Source: Evansella vedderi
GTDB taxonomy: Bacteria; Bacillota; Bacilli; Bacillales; Salisediminibacteriaceae
Reading direction: 5' to 3'
Length of the DNA stretch: 64,000 nt
Assembly: GCF_030813435.1 (NCBI RefSeq)
Contig: NZ_JAUSUG010000024.1
Location: forward strand, 1 to 64,000
Shown: piece after piece, positions 26,733 to 40,771 of the stretch
Layout of the letters: every line of letters begins with the position of its first letter
Position numbering within the stretch: the stretch's first letter is position 1
The notes under the pieces: generated by a model
Told to the model about the DNA's origin: nothing
The model's database searches: none
Seen by the model: the letters and a program-made list of their open reading frames with translations, nothing else
Translations under genes and position numbers: made by a program

Positions 26733-29021
26733 ATGGGTAAGACAAGATGGCGATATCTCGTGCTTGTCTTTCTTTTCATTTTACAAGTACCGCTCCAACA
26801 TGGATATACAGCCTCAACGGATATGGAGCAGCAGGTATTACCGATTCATTTTCCAAATAGGCCTGTATTTACTGATAATGAAGATGAATCGGCCATTTTT
26901 ATTGTGGAAGCAAGTGGAAACCCAATGGAAGCCATTGAATTAGTAAAATCAGTATTCCCTTCAGCAAAAATTAGAAGGACTTTCCAAAAGCTATATAATG
27001 GATTTTCTTTAGAGATCACTCGGAAGGACGTGGAAAGGCTTACCACCCTTCAAGGGATTAACCGAATTGATGAAGTTGCGTATTATGAGCCTTCCCTTGA
27101 CGAAAGTGTCCCTTTCATCAGTGGTAATGACATTCGTCAGCTCCTTGATGAAGAAGGGGAAAAGATTACTGGTAAAGGTGTAAAGGTTGCTGTCATTGAT
27201 ACAGGAATAGACTACGAACATCCCGATTTAAAAAACAATTACTACGGCGGTTTCGATGTCATTGATGAAGATGACGATCCAATGGAAACAAAACAGGAGC
27301 AGGGGATCCCTACCTTGCATGGCACGCACGTAGCTGGAATTATTGCAGCAAATGGCCGGTTGAAGGGGGTTGCCCCTGATGCGGAAATTTACGCATACCG
27401 TACATTAGGTCCAACAGGAATGGGGACAACAGAGCAAGTCATTGCAGCCATTGAAAAGGCTGTGGAGGATGAAGTGGATATTTTAAACCTGTCTTTAGGG
27501 AATACAGTGAACGGACCAGATTGGCCAACAAGTGTGGCCCTCGATAAAGCGGTAGAAAAGGGGGTTGTGGCCGTTACTTCCAATGGAAACAGCGGACCAA
27601 GCCTTTGGACGGTAGGCTCACCAGGTACCTCTTCTAAAGCCATTTCCGTTGGAGCATCGACACCACCAATGCGAGTTCCCTATTTAAAGACGGGACCAAA
27701 TGATGAGGAGGAAATTCCGGTCATTCCTATGCAGCGGGCAAAGCCTTGGGAAATGAAGCGGGAATACCCAGTTGAATTTCTAGGATTAGGGACGCAGGAT
27801 GATTATATAAACAGGGACGTCCGTGGAAAAATAGTCCTTGCTGAGCGTGGCCAAATAAGTTTTACCATAAAGGCAAAGCTTGCGAAACAAGCAGGAGCAG
27901 AGGCGCTAATCGTCTATAATCACACAGACGGTGAATTCTCTGGAATGCTAGAAGAGCCGGTAGATCTCCCGGTTATTAGTATTTCTAAAAATGTGGGAGA
28001 ATCCATAAAAGCTCAATTAGAAAAAAAGGATGTTTACCTTCGTACTGTTTATCGGCAGGAAGAGGACTTTATTGCACCATTTAGTTCCCGGGGGCCTGTT
28101 ACCTATACGTGGGATATTAAACCCGACGTAGTGGCACCAGGTGTCGCCATCGACAGTACTGTTCCGAGGGGTTACTTAAATTTGAATGGGACGAGCATGG
28201 CCGCTCCTCATGTGGCTGGTGCAGCAGCCTTAATAAAACAGAAGCATCCGGATTGGACACCGGATCAAATAAAGGCAGCATTAATGAATACAGCCAAGCC
28301 CTTGGTGGATCAGGACGGAGAACTTTATCCACCCCATGTGCAGGGAACGGGCAGGATACAACTTAATGAGGCTTTGAATGCAGAAACTCTCGTATACCCA
28401 GGTTCCGTGTCCTTTGGCAAATGGCTTCGTACGGACAGTCGCTTAGAAAAAACAGTGGAACTTACGATTGAAAACCATTCTGATGAGCGAAAACGATATA
28501 CAATTGAACCACCATTCCAGGTTCCCGACGGAATTCAATGGAAGGTACCTTTTTCCCTCTATTTATCCCCTGGGGAAAAAAAGACGGTACCTATTACAAT
28601 GGATGTACTTCCATCTGTTTTTAAAGAAGGTATCTACCATGACATAATCAAAGTAAGAAGCGGAACAGACGTTGTAAATGTTCCATATATGTTTTTCGTA
28701 GAAGAACCGAATTACCCAAGGTTGATGGCGTTCATGTTCGAACAAACGACGGAACCAAACACCTTCCACTATGAGGTGTACTTCCCAGGAGGAGCAGATA
28801 CTTTCGGAATAGCCCTCTATGACCCAGATACCTTCCAATTCATCAAGTACATTGATATACAAAATGAAATTGAGAGGGGCATGTACGAGCAAGATGTGAA
28901 AGTGGAAGGCCTGAAGCCAGGAATATACAAAGCCCTAATCTTTGCAGAAAAAGAAGGACACGAAGATACCATCGAAAGGGACATCTATATCGGCACCTGG
29001 GAGTTAGGGGAAACCCCTTAG
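26733..29021 (+). CDS. Secreted subtilisin-family serine protease, Vpr-like
   Basis: Preproprotein of 762 aa. Signal peptide about 1-28, inhibitor I9 propeptide about 53-120, then the S8 catalytic domain with D156 in 'VAVIDTGIDYEHPDL', H196 in 'HGTHVAG', and S488 in 'NGTSMAAPHVAG'. A protease-associated (PA) domain is inserted at about 325-440, and a C-terminal Fn3-like region (about 560-660) precedes an acidic end. This architecture is that of Vpr of B. subtilis (806 aa). ATG 26733 follows GAGGTGATC; the in-frame GTG 26721 overlaps this site. It probably degrades extracellular protein. The gene is not at this locus in B. subtilis. Confidence 0.92.
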   Translation: MGKTRWRYLVLVFLFILQVPLQHGYTASTDMEQQVLPIHFPNRPVFTDNEDESAIFIVEASGNPMEAIELVKSVFPSAKIRRTFQKLYNGFSLEITRKDVERLTTLQGINRIDEVAYYEPSLDESVPFISGNDIRQLLDEEGEKITGKGVKVAVIDTGIDYEHPDLKNNYYGGFDVIDEDDDPMETKQEQGIPTLHGTHVAGIIAANGRLKGVAPDAEIYAYRTLGPTGMGTTEQVIAAIEKAVEDEVDILNLSLGNTVNGPDWPTSVALDKAVEKGVVAVTSNGNSGPSLWTVGSPGTSSKAISVGASTPPMRVPYLKTGPNDEEEIPVIPMQRAKPWEMKREYPVEFLGLGTQDDYINRDVRGKIVLAERGQISFTIKAKLAKQAGAEALIVYNHTDGEFSGMLEEPVDLPVISISKNVGESIKAQLEKKDVYLRTVYRQEEDFIAPFSSRGPVTYTWDIKPDVVAPGVAIDSTVPRGYLNLNGTSMAAPHVAGAAALIKQKHPDWTPDQIKAALMNTAKPLVDQDGELYPPHVQGTGRIQLNEALNAETLVYPGSVSFGKWLRTDSRLEKTVELTIENHSDERKRYTIEPPFQVPDGIQWKVPFSLYLSPGEKKTVPITMDVLPSVFKEGIYHDIIKVRSGTDVVNVPYMFFVEEPNYPRLMAFMFEQTTEPNTFHYEVYFPGGADTFGIALYDPDTFQFIKYIDIQNEIERGMYEQDVKVEGLKPGIYKALIFAEKEGHEDTIERDIYIGTWELGETP

Positions 29022-29026
29022 TACCA

Positions 29027-29070
29027 CCAGTGCACGAAATCCACTTGTAAAAAATGATTTCGTGCACTGG
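29027..29070. terminator. Long perfect hairpin after the protease gene
   Basis: A 15-bp perfect stem CCAGTGCACGAAATC / GATTTCGTGCACTGG with a 14-base loop begins six bases after the stop. There is no T-run, so it could be a Rho-assisted terminator or a 3' stabiliser. Confidence 0.6.
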
Positions 29071-29350
29071 AACCCTGGAGTAGTGCACCAAATTAGAAAG
29101 GAAAACAAATTAAAAAACTTTCCTGCAGCTTATTTATCAACAAAACCACTATAAAATGAGTGGTTATAATAAATTGAATATTCAAACATTATTTTTTCCT
29201 TGATTTAGCAAAGACAATAGGACTTTTTTTATGTATAATAAAGATTGTGTGAAATAGAGGGATTTTTCAAAAAACAGGGCGTTTAGAAAGCGCTTTTAAT
29301 TACTAAAAGAAACAGATGCCATCTGCCATATTTTACGAACAAATTCTCAA

Positions 29351-29379
29351 TTGACATACAGGTACCCCTATTGTACGAT
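29351..29379 (+). promoter_or_regulatory. Sigma-A promoter of the atp operon
   Basis: TTGACA (29351-29356), exactly 17 bases, TACGAT (29374-29379). The start of transcription would be near 29386, about 70 bases before atpZ. No other promoter of this quality was seen within the operon. Confidence 0.8.
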
Positions 29380-29456
29380 TACAAAGGATATTTATCCAAG
29401 TAATGTAATAGGAATAAAATTTAATTGAGAAATCCTACTGTAAGGGTGAGTGCAAC

Positions 29457-29693
29457 ATGCAGGAGCCTTCTAAAAAATTTCGACAAGTGGTAAGATTACT
29501 TGCTTTAATGTCAACGATCAGTTCCTATTTCGTAGGGTCTGTATTGGTTGGTATTTTCGGCGGGAGATGGTTGGACAAGCAATTTGATACGGGGACAACG
29601 TTTCTCATTATTGGATTGCTCCTCGGAATTGGTACAGCAGTCACAGGGATTTACTACGCAATTCGCCGTTTTTTAGGGGGCGACCAAACATGA
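29457..29693 (+). CDS. atpZ: AtpZ, small membrane protein of the atp operon
   Basis: A 78-aa protein with two transmembrane helices (about 19-40 and 46-68) joined by 'GGRWLDKQF', the AtpZ/AtpI signature. In alkaliphilic B. pseudofirmus OF4, atpZ is a tenth atp gene that together with AtpI has been linked to Mg2+ uptake and to ATP synthase function. It is first in the operon and overlaps atpI by 4 bases (ATGA), so the pair is translationally coupled. B. subtilis has only atpI here. Confidence 0.85.
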   Translation: MQEPSKKFRQVVRLLALMSTISSYFVGSVLVGIFGGRWLDKQFDTGTTFLIIGLLLGIGTAVTGIYYAIRRFLGGDQT

Positions 29694-30097
29694 ATGATTA
29701 TAAAGCTGTTGCCAAACGATACTGTATGTACACAGTAATTTTAATTATTATCTTCTTAATTATTGCTCTATTCTTCACAAGTCAACGTTTTTTTCTTGGA
29801 CTTGCATTGGGGACAGCATTTAGTCTCCTTAACCTTCTAAGTACATATCATCAGGTGAAGTCCATTGGTACAATTTTGGAAGGTGGTACCGTCCGATGGA
29901 CATTTGGTACGGCAACGAGAATTATTACAGCGGTACTGGGAGTGTTCATTGGAATGCAATTTCCACAGTACTTTGATTTAATGGGTGTAATCATAGGTTT
30001 AATGATTACCTATGTTCTTATATTAATTGAACCAATTTTTTTCTTTAAGCAGTTGAATAATCAGACTGGCGCAGGTGAAGGGAATCGCGAAAACTAA
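29690..30097 (+). CDS. atpI: ATP synthase protein I
   Basis: A 135-aa protein with four predicted transmembrane helices (about 13-30, 33-52, 72-90, 98-118). AtpI assists assembly of the c-ring in some bacteria and in alkaliphilic Bacillus has been connected to Mg2+ supply together with AtpZ. It overlaps atpZ by 4 bases and precedes atpB by 60 bases, the conserved order. Confidence 0.88.
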   Translation: MNDYKAVAKRYCMYTVILIIIFLIIALFFTSQRFFLGLALGTAFSLLNLLSTYHQVKSIGTILEGGTVRWTFGTATRIITAVLGVFIGMQFPQYFDLMGVIIGLMITYVLILIEPIFFFKQLNNQTGAGEGNREN

Positions 30098-30157
30098 AGC
30101 TAAAATCCCTCATCTATCGACCAACAAGAGTATTTACAAGAAAAGAGGTGAGAGTAA

Positions 30158-30898
<741 letters not shown>

Positions 30899-31044
30899 GT
30901 TCATTTACGTGCGCAGGTGAAAAAACAGTAATGCGCATACAACAAAAGCAACACTCTAATACCTTGGTAATTATGCTCTTAATCATATAGAGCGTTACAA
31001 AATAAAAAATAAACTATTTTTCATAATTTAAGGAGGATTTTATC

Positions 31045-31260
31045 ATGGAATTTTTAGCAGTAGCAATAGTAGCAAGTTTCGCTGCCATCGCAGGGGCGTT
31101 TGGTGTAGCAATCGTAGTACGTAGTGTAGTTCAAGGTATCGCTCGTCAACCAGAAATGAGAGGGCCAATCCAGTTACTATTATTCATCGGTGCTCCATTA
31201 GTAGAGGCGGTTCCAATCCTTGCTATCGTAATTGCCTTCATGTTATACGGTTCTCTATAA
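31045..31260 (+). CDS. atpE: ATP synthase subunit c
   Basis: Proteolipid of 71 aa, two helices with a polar loop 'RQPEMRG'; many copies form the rotor ring. The ion-binding glutamate is E54 in 'PLVEAVP', which is the P51-x-x-E54-x-x-P57 motif of alkaliphilic Bacillus. In the first helix A16-x-A18-x-G20-x-A22 resembles the alkaliphile AxAxAxA motif instead of the neutralophile GxGxGxG. No sodium-site residues are evident, so the coupling ion is probably H+. A perfect AAGGAGGA precedes the start, in line with the high copy number needed, and a hairpin follows before atpF. Confidence 0.96.
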   Translation: MEFLAVAIVASFAAIAGAFGVAIVVRSVVQGIARQPEMRGPIQLLLFIGAPLVEAVPILAIVIAFMLYGSL

Positions 31261-31282
31261 GTTAAGGTTTGAATGGTAGGAT

Positions 31283-31321
31283 AATTTTAGACTTTGTCAT
31301 AAGACAACAATTCCTAAAATT
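31283..31321 (+). promoter_or_regulatory. Hairpin between atpE and atpF
   Basis: Outer stem AATTTTAG / CTAAAATT (31283-31290 and 31314-31321) encloses an inner stem TTGTC / GACAA with a 4-base loop. It lies in a 165-base gap inside the operon, unusually long for atpE-atpF. It could protect the 3' end of a processed atpE mRNA or reduce downstream expression, favouring excess subunit c. This is an inference. Confidence 0.55.
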
Positions 31322-31425
31322 GAGAAACATCTCTACCGTGTAACAGTAAGCTTAAATGGCGGAGAAGTTGAATAGTCTTCGCCTTTCCTTATGAAAGGAC
31401 TCGAAAGCGAAGGAGGCGAAAAAAT

Positions 31426-31925
31426 TTGGATGCATTATTTGGAACACACCTTACTTGGTTAGATGCTGTTTATCAAATTCTAGGATTTCTAGTGTTAATG
31501 TGGCTATTAAAAAGATATGCACTCGGTCCAGTAATGGATATGATGGAGAAACGTGAAAAGCACGTTGCTGATCAAATCTCCTCCGCGGAAAAAAACCGTG
31601 AAGAAGCTGAAAAGTATTTAGCTGAACAACGAGAAGCTATCCAAACCGCTCGCAATGAAGCAAAAGAAATCGTAGAAAGAACAAAGAAGTTAAGCGAACA
31701 ACAAGCTAGCGAGATCATCGCCAGTGCGAAGAAGGACGCAGAGCGTATAAAAGAAACGGCTATTGCCGAAATCAATCAAGAAAAAGAACAAGCAATCTCC
31801 GCGCTTCGTGAGCAAGTTTCTACCTTGTCTGTCTTAGTGGCAACAAAAGTAATTGAGAAGGAACTAAATGAGCAGGAGCAAGAAAAGCTTATTCGAGAAA
31901 CTCTTAAAGAAGTTGGCGAAGAGCT

Positions 31926-31929
<4 letters not shown>
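31426..31929 (+). CDS. atpF: ATP synthase subunit b
   Basis: Peripheral stalk subunit of 167 aa: one N-terminal transmembrane helix (about 10-26) and a long charged coiled coil that reaches the delta subunit and dimerises. TTG 31426 has GAAGGAGGCG upstream. The stop overlaps the atpH start (ATGA). Family length is about 165-170. Confidence 0.94.
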
Positions 31930-33997
<2,068 letters not shown>

Positions 33998-34033
33998 TAA
34001 AAGTGTAGCATAGCATCTAAACAGCACAGTCCA

Positions 34034-34299
34034 TAACTCCACTTTATTAGTATAAATGGAAGTAGTGGAAGGCGGCGACTCCAGCGGGAAAAGCAATAGC
34101 TACAAGTGTTTACTTCATGAGTTAGCTTCGAGTTGTCTCGACGGATGCAACACCAGAGCAGTGCTAGCAGAGGAAGAGACAGTAGGCCGGAGGGCGCTTT
34201 TCCCGAGGAGGCTGAAGCATTGCCCGCGGAAAGCGTCCGCCTGTAACGGATTCGATAAATTATAGTAAGTTAACAATTGGCTTATAAAAAGTGGAGTTA
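34034..34299 (+). repeat. R2 repeat, full-length copy inside the atp operon
   Basis: The most complete R2 element. Outer inverted repeat TAACTCCACTTT / AAAGTGGAGTTA (34034-34045 and 34288-34299). Middle arms 'aggcggcgact' and 'agcgtccgcct' (about 34070-34080 and 34231-34241) are nearly complementary. Inner perfect 10-bp arms CGGGAAAAGC / GCTTTTCCCG (34085-34094 and 34196-34205). The centre carries 'cgagttgtctcgacggatgc', shared with copies at 56556, 61010 and 63115. The whole could fold into one long interrupted stem in the atp mRNA. It separates atpA from atpG. Confidence 0.8.
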
Positions 34300-34340
34300 C
34301 GGAGTCATGTTTTATTGGAGTTCGTAAGTAAAGGTGGTGA

Positions 34341-35243
<903 letters not shown>

Positions 35244-35341
35244 AGTTGTTTTTGGGGTAAAATCAAGCCTCTACAAATAGATCGTGTGTAGGTATAGGTT
35301 TGTTTAAACAATCAGGACTGTTTGAACAAGTAAGGAAGTAA

Positions 35342-36766
<1,425 letters not shown>

Positions 36767-36925
36767 GAAGCTTGGGCTTTTGCAAAAATCGTGTAAAAAG
36801 ACTTCCTAGTGAAGTATTTTGTTGGAAATCCTGATTTCTTTGAAATTTTGTAATTTCCTAGGGAATATTGCTAGGTTATAGTTGCGAATTTTGTAAAAGG
36901 GTCGCTTCGAAAAGGAGGGTGAACC

Positions 36926-37333
36926 GTGAAGACGATGCAAGCAAATGTCGTCACTCCTGATGGCAGCGTATTTGAAGGACAAGTAGAGATGGTTACTGTA
37001 AAAACTACGGAAGGTTCTCTTGGTATCATGGCCAATCACCTACCATTAGTTGCAAACTTAACTATCGGTGCTGTTCGCCTTAAAACAGAATCAGAAGTTC
37101 AGCTTATCGCTGTCAGTGGCGGTTTTATAGAAGTTCGCCCTGACGTTGTAAGTGTGTTAGCTGAATCAGCTGAATTACCGTCAGACATTGACGTCGCAAG
37201 AGCCCGTGCAGCGAAAGAACGTGCTGAACGCCGTCTCGAGCGAGCAAAACAAGAAAACATTGATTTCAAGCGTGCCGAGCTGGCCTTAAAACGTGCAATC
37301 AACCGATTAAACGTAGCCACCGGCGGGCAATAA
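36926..37333 (+). CDS. atpC: ATP synthase subunit epsilon
   Basis: Rotor subunit regulating ATP hydrolysis, 135 aa: beta-sandwich domain (about 1-86, '[17 protein letters not shown]', '[15 protein letters not shown]') and two C-terminal inhibitory helices. GTG 36926 follows AAAAGGAGGGTGA. The 160-base gap from atpD holds no recognisable element. It closes the atp operon and a strong terminator follows. Confidence 0.95.
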   Translation: MKTMQANVVTPDGSVFEGQVEMVTVKTTEGSLGIMANHLPLVANLTIGAVRLKTESEVQLIAVSGGFIEVRPDVVSVLAESAELPSDIDVARARAAKERAERRLERAKQENIDFKRAELALKRAINRLNVATGGQ

Positions 37334-37352
37334 TAAAAGAATAATTAGATGG

Positions 37353-37385
37353 AAACGTCCAGAGCGAAGGCTCTGGACGTTTTTT
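37353..37385 (+). terminator. Rho-independent terminator of the atp operon
   Basis: Stem ACGTCCAGAGC / GCTCTGGACGT with a GAAG tetraloop, followed by TTTTTT. Confidence 0.93.
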
Positions 37386-37437
37386 CAGGTTTTGGGGTAA
37401 GGAGGGGGGGAGAAGCTTGCACCTATATGGTCACGGT

Positions 37438-37551
37438 GTCCCGGAGAAGGTTGACCGGGACGACAAAACCCAGAAAAAAAAAAGGAGAAAGGAAGAGGAA
37501 AAAGGAGCGTGAATTAGGGAGAAAATGTCCCGGACAAACCCGTCCAGGACA
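37438..37551. repeat. Two REP-like palindromes beside a REP-associated transposase
   Basis: Palindrome 1: GTCCCGG / CCGGGAC (37438-37461, 10-base loop). Palindrome 2: TGTCCCGGAC / GTCCAGGACA (37526-37551) with one mismatch, 8 bases from the transposase stop codon. Both share TGTCCCGG, are GC-rich in an AT-rich gap, and flank the 3' end of the transposase gene, the usual place for REP sequences mobilised by this enzyme family. Confidence 0.7.
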
Positions 37552-37558
37552 AATAAAA

Positions 37559-38107
37559 TTAATAGCTACACCATTCAATATACTTCACTTTATTTTGATT
37601 ATTAGACCCTTTAAATTGGTTAATAACTGGTGAAAGATCCATATAGGGTGGAATATTTGTTTGTACATTAGGCTGATAATACATCATGCTGCTCCACAGG
37701 TATATTTCTGGGTTCTTTACTATTTTAGCTTCGACAGGATTAAAGTGAATGTATTTACTTAAATGAAGAATTCCCCTTTTATCCTTAACGGGTTTGGATG
37801 TAAAGCGCCCCTCAAAAACTGGTCCTCTATAGTTGTATTTATTATTAAAGTATCGGGCATAAAGCTTGTTAATGTCGTACATAATTATTTTGGATATTTC
37901 TGTTCCGTTTGAGCTTATTTGAAGATGATAATGGTTATTCATGAGGCAGAAAGATGTAAGTTGGAAGGGGTATTTAGAATGAGTTCTTTCAACTAAATTT
38001 AGAAAGAACTGACAATCTTGTGGTTCATAAAAAAGTGACTCTTTTCTTATTCCACGGTTTAATATGTGGTACTGTTGACCTGGTGTCCATATTCTTTTTT
38101 TCGACAT
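37559..38107 (-). CDS. REP-associated tyrosine transposase (Y1_Tnp family)
   Basis: A 182-aa HUH-type single-strand transposase related to IS200/IS605 TnpA. The HUH motif is 'NNHYHLQI'; the region with the catalytic tyrosine and the conserved downstream block read 'KLYARYFNNKYNYRGPVFEGRF' in part, and 'LSKYIHFNPVEAKIV' is typical of the family. The frame is intact, starting at an ATG with AGGAGCGATC upstream. Such genes are generally domesticated single copies that spread short palindromes rather than themselves; matching palindromes lie just downstream of its stop. It stands between the atp and nuo operons and is transcribed against both. Confidence 0.88.
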   Translation of the reverse strand: MSKKRIWTPGQQYHILNRGIRKESLFYEPQDCQFFLNLVERTHSKYPFQLTSFCLMNNHYHLQISSNGTEISKIIMYDINKLYARYFNNKYNYRGPVFEGRFTSKPVKDKRGILHLSKYIHFNPVEAKIVKNPEIYLWSSMMYYQPNVQTNIPPYMDLSPVINQFKGSNNQNKVKYIEWCSY

Positions 38108-39166
38108 AATCAGATCGCTCCTACTCTAATAAAATGTTTTTTCTAAATTCGACAAATTATTTTTGTTTCCTTTTAAGTTTTTATTCAGATTTGACAGTTT
38201 TGTGAACAATTGAGAGGAAGGTTAGCAAGTGGTGTACGCTATAAAGTTCATTCCACTCCCCATGACGGTAAAACAAATTACCGTTTGAACAATTTGTTAT
38301 TTTTCTATAGAAAAAAGGTATATTTTTATGTAATGGTGAATGGTATATAGTGTTGGGCTTGTTTTTGGGGATGGGGATTTTGGTGTGTTGTTTTATTTAA
38401 AAAAACACTCTGGGGCTGCGAAGGAGGGCTAGAATTGAAAAAATGGCCTCTTACTAGTTTTATTAAATTATTGAGTTGTTGATAAATCTAAAAACTTTAG
38501 GTTTTTATGGTAGTAGTTCTTTGACTTTTTACGGTAGCTTTAACTAGCTCCCCAAGTGCTGAAAGCCCCAGATAGCAGGAATTTAGCCAAATGAATTTCT
38601 AGAATGATATCACAATCAATTATCCTGCTATAAATTGATAGGAGGTAGGCCTCAAAGATCGGATTTATCTTTACTGTTCCAGCTTTATTATTTCATTTAC
38701 TACAAAAAAATAATTTGTTAAACAAAAACACTAGATTGTTGATTTTTCGCCATATTTATTACACTTAATTGTTTAGAAAGTATAATAACTTAAACTGTAC
38801 TAATGAAACTAATACAGCTGTTATAATCAAATTTTGTAGAAAAAAGATTGTTAAATGGCGCACAAAATCATTAAAAAACCGTCCAATGTAAAAGTGTAGC
38901 TATATATTTTTCAAAAAAAGAAAAACAGATATTTTTCCATATATAACCATCAACAATAAACAGAACCGAAATTTAACCATAACACCTTTGCTGACCAAAA
39001 AAATTTAATTTTTATTAAATAATAATAATTATAATTAAATAACCACCAATTGCAACACTCAAAACCCTTTTAAATCAACGTTTGGACCAAAATTAACAAT
39101 CAGTAAAATAAGGAAAACAATATTAATATGGTATCAATAGTAATTACCTGAGAATTTCGAATAATA
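38108..39166. other. AT-rich gene-free interval between the transposase and nuo
   Basis: More than 1 kb without a believable gene on either strand; frames are short and broken. The part from about 38690 to 39060 is very AT-rich with long A and T runs. Small hairpins occur (such as AAAAAC / GGTTTTT near 38491), none with a clear role. It may be the remains of decayed genes or a displaced insertion. Confidence 0.5.
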
Positions 39167-39196
39167 TAGACATTAATTTCTCCACTTTGTTATAAT
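39167..39196 (+). promoter_or_regulatory. Promoter of the nuo operon
   Basis: TAGACA (39167-39172), 18 bases, TATAAT (39191-39196) with an extended TG (39188-39189). The start of transcription would be near 39203, about 45 bases before the nuoA start codon. Confidence 0.75.
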
Positions 39197-39247
39197 TTGA
39201 GTGGGAGTTGGATTAAAACAGAATATTACATGGAGGGGAGTGAATAT

Positions 39248-39619
39248 ATGGGACTGGGAGTATATTTTGATAATTATATCTATGTGTTATTATTCATGAC
39301 TTTAGGTGTTGCACTTCCAGTAGCAGCGCTAACATTTGGTAGACTTGTTCGACCAAATAACCCATACGCAGAGAAGTTGACTACGTATGAAAGTGGTATA
39401 GCTCCAACGGGTGATGCGCAGGTTCGGTATCATGTAGCCTATTATATCGTAGCGCTCGAGTTCGTCATTTTTGACGTTGAAACCGTTTTCTTATACCCTT
39501 GGGCCGTAGCGCTAGGACAGCTCGGTTGGGTAGGTCTTAACATTGGCTTAATCTTTATAGCCATCTTAGGGTTAGGACTTGCATATTCTTTCAAAAAGAA
39601 GGTGCTAGAATGGAACTAA
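39248..39619 (+). CDS. nuoA: NADH-quinone oxidoreductase-like subunit A
   Basis: Small membrane subunit of complex I, 123 aa, three transmembrane helices, with the family motifs '[11 protein letters not shown]' and '[16 protein letters not shown]'. ATG 39248 is chosen because GGAGGGGAGTG precedes it; the frame extends upstream to 39197 without a better start, and that part overlaps the promoter. First gene of an 11-gene nuo operon; its end overlaps nuoB by 10 bases. Confidence 0.95.
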   Translation: MGLGVYFDNYIYVLLFMTLGVALPVAALTFGRLVRPNNPYAEKLTTYESGIAPTGDAQVRYHVAYYIVALEFVIFDVETVFLYPWAVALGQLGWVGLNIGLIFIAILGLGLAYSFKKKVLEWN

Positions 39620-40137
39620 AAGGTTTTCGCGAAACAGAACAATATGACCCTCGTATCCTCGAGGATATACAGAAAAGTGTGTTTTTCACCAAGCTTGAGC
39701 AATTGAAAGCATGGTCACGTACAAGATCTTTATGGCCTCTTACGTTTGGTCTTGCCTGTTGTGCAATTGAAATGATGAGCACTGGTGCAGCGAGATATGA
39801 CTTTGACCGTTTTGGGGTTATTTTTCGTGCATCACCAAGGCATGCGGATGTCATGATTGTGGCTGGTACGGTAACAGCGAAAATGGCACCGGTACTAAGA
39901 ACTCTATATGATCAAATGCCTGAGCCGAAATACGTTATATCCATGGGTTCCTGTGCTACTTGCGGTGGACCGTACAAAGAGTCCTACAGTGTATTAAACG
40001 GGGTAGACCGTATTGTACCAGTTGACGTATATGTACCGGGTTGTCCTCCAACTCCTCCTGCATTAATTGATGGTGTAGATTTGCTTCGTGAAAAGATTCG
40101 TAGAGAAGCAAAAGGAGAGAAGGTGACACAAGGATGA
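39610..40137 (+). CDS. nuoB: NADH-quinone oxidoreductase-like subunit B
   Basis: Peripheral arm subunit carrying the last iron-sulfur cluster N2 that passes electrons to quinone. The 175 aa show the ligands C50-C51 in 'GLACCAIEM', C115 in '[10 protein letters not shown]' and C145 in 'VPGCPPTP'. Start overlaps nuoA; the stop overlaps the nuoC start (ATGA). Confidence 0.96.
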   Translation: MELKGFRETEQYDPRILEDIQKSVFFTKLEQLKAWSRTRSLWPLTFGLACCAIEMMSTGAARYDFDRFGVIFRASPRHADVMIVAGTVTAKMAPVLRTLYDQMPEPKYVISMGSCATCGGPYKESYSVLNGVDRIVPVDVYVPGCPPTPPALIDGVDLLREKIRREAKGEKVTQG

Positions 40138-40757
40138 GTCAAGAAGTGTTGGACCTTATTGTGAAAAAAGTCGATGGATTCCTTGGAGAAGAGGTTGTAG
40201 GTAAAAAACCTGAACCTCCGCCAGAGCCGGAACCAGAAGAGGAACCAAAGGCAGAAGAGGCTGAAGCCGATGACCCAAAGGCAAAAGCTAGAGCTGCAAG
40301 GGCAAAAAAGGCTGCAGCTGCAAAAAAGGCGGAGGAACCGAAACCGCCTGCACGACTAAACTTCGGAAAGCCCTTAATAGAATTGCCAAGTGAAAAATGG
40401 TCCGTTGAACTTGCGGAGCTGCTTCGTGATGATCCGGAACTTCAATTTGATTTCTTATCTTGTATTACAGGTGTGGATTACGAAGAACATATGGAAGTTG
40501 TTTATAACTTTTATTCAACTGTAAAAAAGCACTACCTCTATTTGAAAGTGATAACACCTCGTGAAAAGCCATCTGTTGTTTCTGTAGATTCTGTTTGGAA
40601 GGCAGCAGATTACATGGAACGAGAAATTTATGATTTGCTAGGTGTTGATTTCCCAGGCCATTGGAATTTAAAAAGAATTCTTCTTGATGACGGCTGGGAG
40701 GGTCATCCACTTAGAAAAGATTATATTACCGACAAAAAAGCTCTTGGATTGGATTAG
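40134..40757 (+). CDS. nuoC: NADH-quinone oxidoreductase-like subunit C with low-complexity N-terminus
   Basis: Peripheral arm subunit of 207 aa. The conserved domain (about 80-200) contains '[10 protein letters not shown]'-type sequence here read as '[16 protein letters not shown]' and ends 'GHPLRKDY'. Residues about 20-75 are a low-complexity stretch of P-E repeats followed by A-K-rich sequence, likely disordered. Similar A/K-rich NuoC extensions are known in other Bacillus complex I operons. The ATG overlaps nuoB by four bases. Confidence 0.93.
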   Translation: MSQEVLDLIVKKVDGFLGEEVVGKKPEPPPEPEPEEEPKAEEAEADDPKAKARAARAKKAAAAKKAEEPKPPARLNFGKPLIELPSEKWSVELAELLRDDPELQFDFLSCITGVDYEEHMEVVYNFYSTVKKHYLYLKVITPREKPSVVSVDSVWKAADYMEREIYDLLGVDFPGHWNLKRILLDDGWEGHPLRKDYITDKKALGLD

Positions 40758-40771
40758 GGGGTGCTGAACGG

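Noticed and set aside
34056-34265. 69-codon frame between atpA and atpG
   Set aside because: Lies entirely in the R2 repeat; no ribosome binding site.
37349-37633. 94-codon basic frame after atpC
   Set aside because: Begins at the atp terminator and reads through the REP-like palindromes into the antisense of the transposase.
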